Assembly (NCBI RefSeq): GCF_022347765.1
Contig: NZ_JAKRFZ010000002.1
Coordinates: 1-64,000, forward strand
Reading direction: 5' to 3'
Length of the DNA: 64,000 nucleotides
From: Pseudoalteromonas sp. OOF1S-7
GTDB lineage: Bacteria; Pseudomonadota; Gammaproteobacteria; Enterobacterales; Alteromonadaceae
Below, piece by piece: positions 63,860 to 64,000 of the stretch. Numbering within the stretch: position 1 is the stretch's first letter; each line of letters begins with the position of its first letter. Made by a program: the position numbers and the translations under genes. The notes under the pieces were generated by a model that did not search any database, was not told the DNA's origin, and was given only the letters and a program-made list of their open reading frames with translations.

Positions 63860-64000
63860 TTACTTCTGTAGTTTCAGTTGAGCGCCTTTCAGTCTCTGAC
63901 GAACATTACTGATTTTGGCACGGTTTTTAGCCCGCGCCTCACCACTTGCCTGATTACTCGGACGATTCGTACGCGCTTTACGACGCTGGTGAGACGGTTT
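63860..64000 (-). CDS. Partial gene: C-terminal basic tail of an unidentified protein
   Basis: Only the last 46 residues and the TAA stop (63860-63862) are in the window; the gene continues beyond the right edge. The visible tail is KPSHQRRKARTNRPSNQASG, then EARAKNRAKISNVRQRLKGA, ending QLKLQK. It is strongly Lys/Arg-rich and low complexity, as in RNA-binding enzymes such as RNA helicases or pseudouridine synthases. The family cannot be told from this fragment. Confidence 0.55.
   Translation of the reverse strand, partial: KPSHQRRKARTNRPSNQASGEARAKNRAKISNVRQRLKGAQLKLQK

Overview
This 64 kb window reads as ordinary chromosome of a marine gammaproteobacterium of the Alteromonadales, most likely Pseudoalteromonas. 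That is an inference from gene content: an attenuated eight-gene his operon, an NAD-type isocitrate dehydrogenase, an ast-type arginine catabolic pair next to a DUF1338 gene, many GGDEF/EAL/HDOD signalling proteins, PKD-bearing secreted proteases and an AbgT transporter. I see no insertion sequence, integrase, tRNA, rRNA or CRISPR array. Gene density is high and start/stop overlaps are frequent.

Layout. (1) 1-1204, minus: a Fic-domain protein gene followed 10 bases later by a short ORF that runs off the left edge into a 15-glycine tract; this is the only accessory-looking part. (2) 1441-2808: DUF1289 protein, 2OG-Fe(II) prolyl-hydroxylase-like oxygenase, small hypothetical. (3) 2980-10193: complete histidine operon hisL-GDCBHAFI, with a leader peptide of five consecutive His codons and a classical attenuator. 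(4) 10271-20618: lipoprotein, YkvA/DUF1232 protein, M61 peptidase, diguanylate cyclase, ppnN, xni, DUF3192 protein, a large protein resembling a degenerate HD-GYP domain, and isocitrate dehydrogenase. (5) 20653-26551: secreted M6 metalloprotease with three PKD domains, then ilvIH behind a Val/Leu-rich leader peptide and attenuator, then HU. (6) 26784-34598: a minus-strand DNA-damage group (LysR regulator, alkyltransferase-like protein, DUF523/DUF1722 protein, photolyase) divergent from a two-gene RND efflux system. (7) 34635-39213, minus: RluF, an orphan sugar-type binding protein, DUF418 membrane protein, EAL-HDOD protein. (8) 39371-51347, minus: seven-gene glycogen operon, in transcription order CBM48 protein-malQ-glgB-glgX-glgP-glgC-glgA. 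(9) 51813-57557: GGDEF-EAL protein, Lrp-family regulator, astC/argD, astA, DUF1338 protein. (10) 57828-64000: ppk2 with a coupled DUF2252 gene behind a Pho-box-like site, RNase Z, DUF3081 protein, AbgT transporter, glutathione S-transferase, and the C-terminal fragment of a basic protein at the right edge.

How the parts work together. The his and ilv units make amino acids under ribosome-stalling attenuation visible in the sequence. The glg operon encodes synthesis, branching, debranching and phosphorolysis of glycogen, plus malto-oligosaccharide recycling by MalQ. The ast genes begin arginine succinylation, but astB and astD are not in the window. ppk2-DUF2252 is probably phosphate-responsive. 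No clearly novel multi-gene system is evident. The best candidates for a second look are the Fic/poly-glycine pair at the left edge, the degenerate HD-GYP protein coupled to a DUF3192 gene, the photolyase/ATL group, and the stand-alone CBM48 protein heading the glycogen operon.
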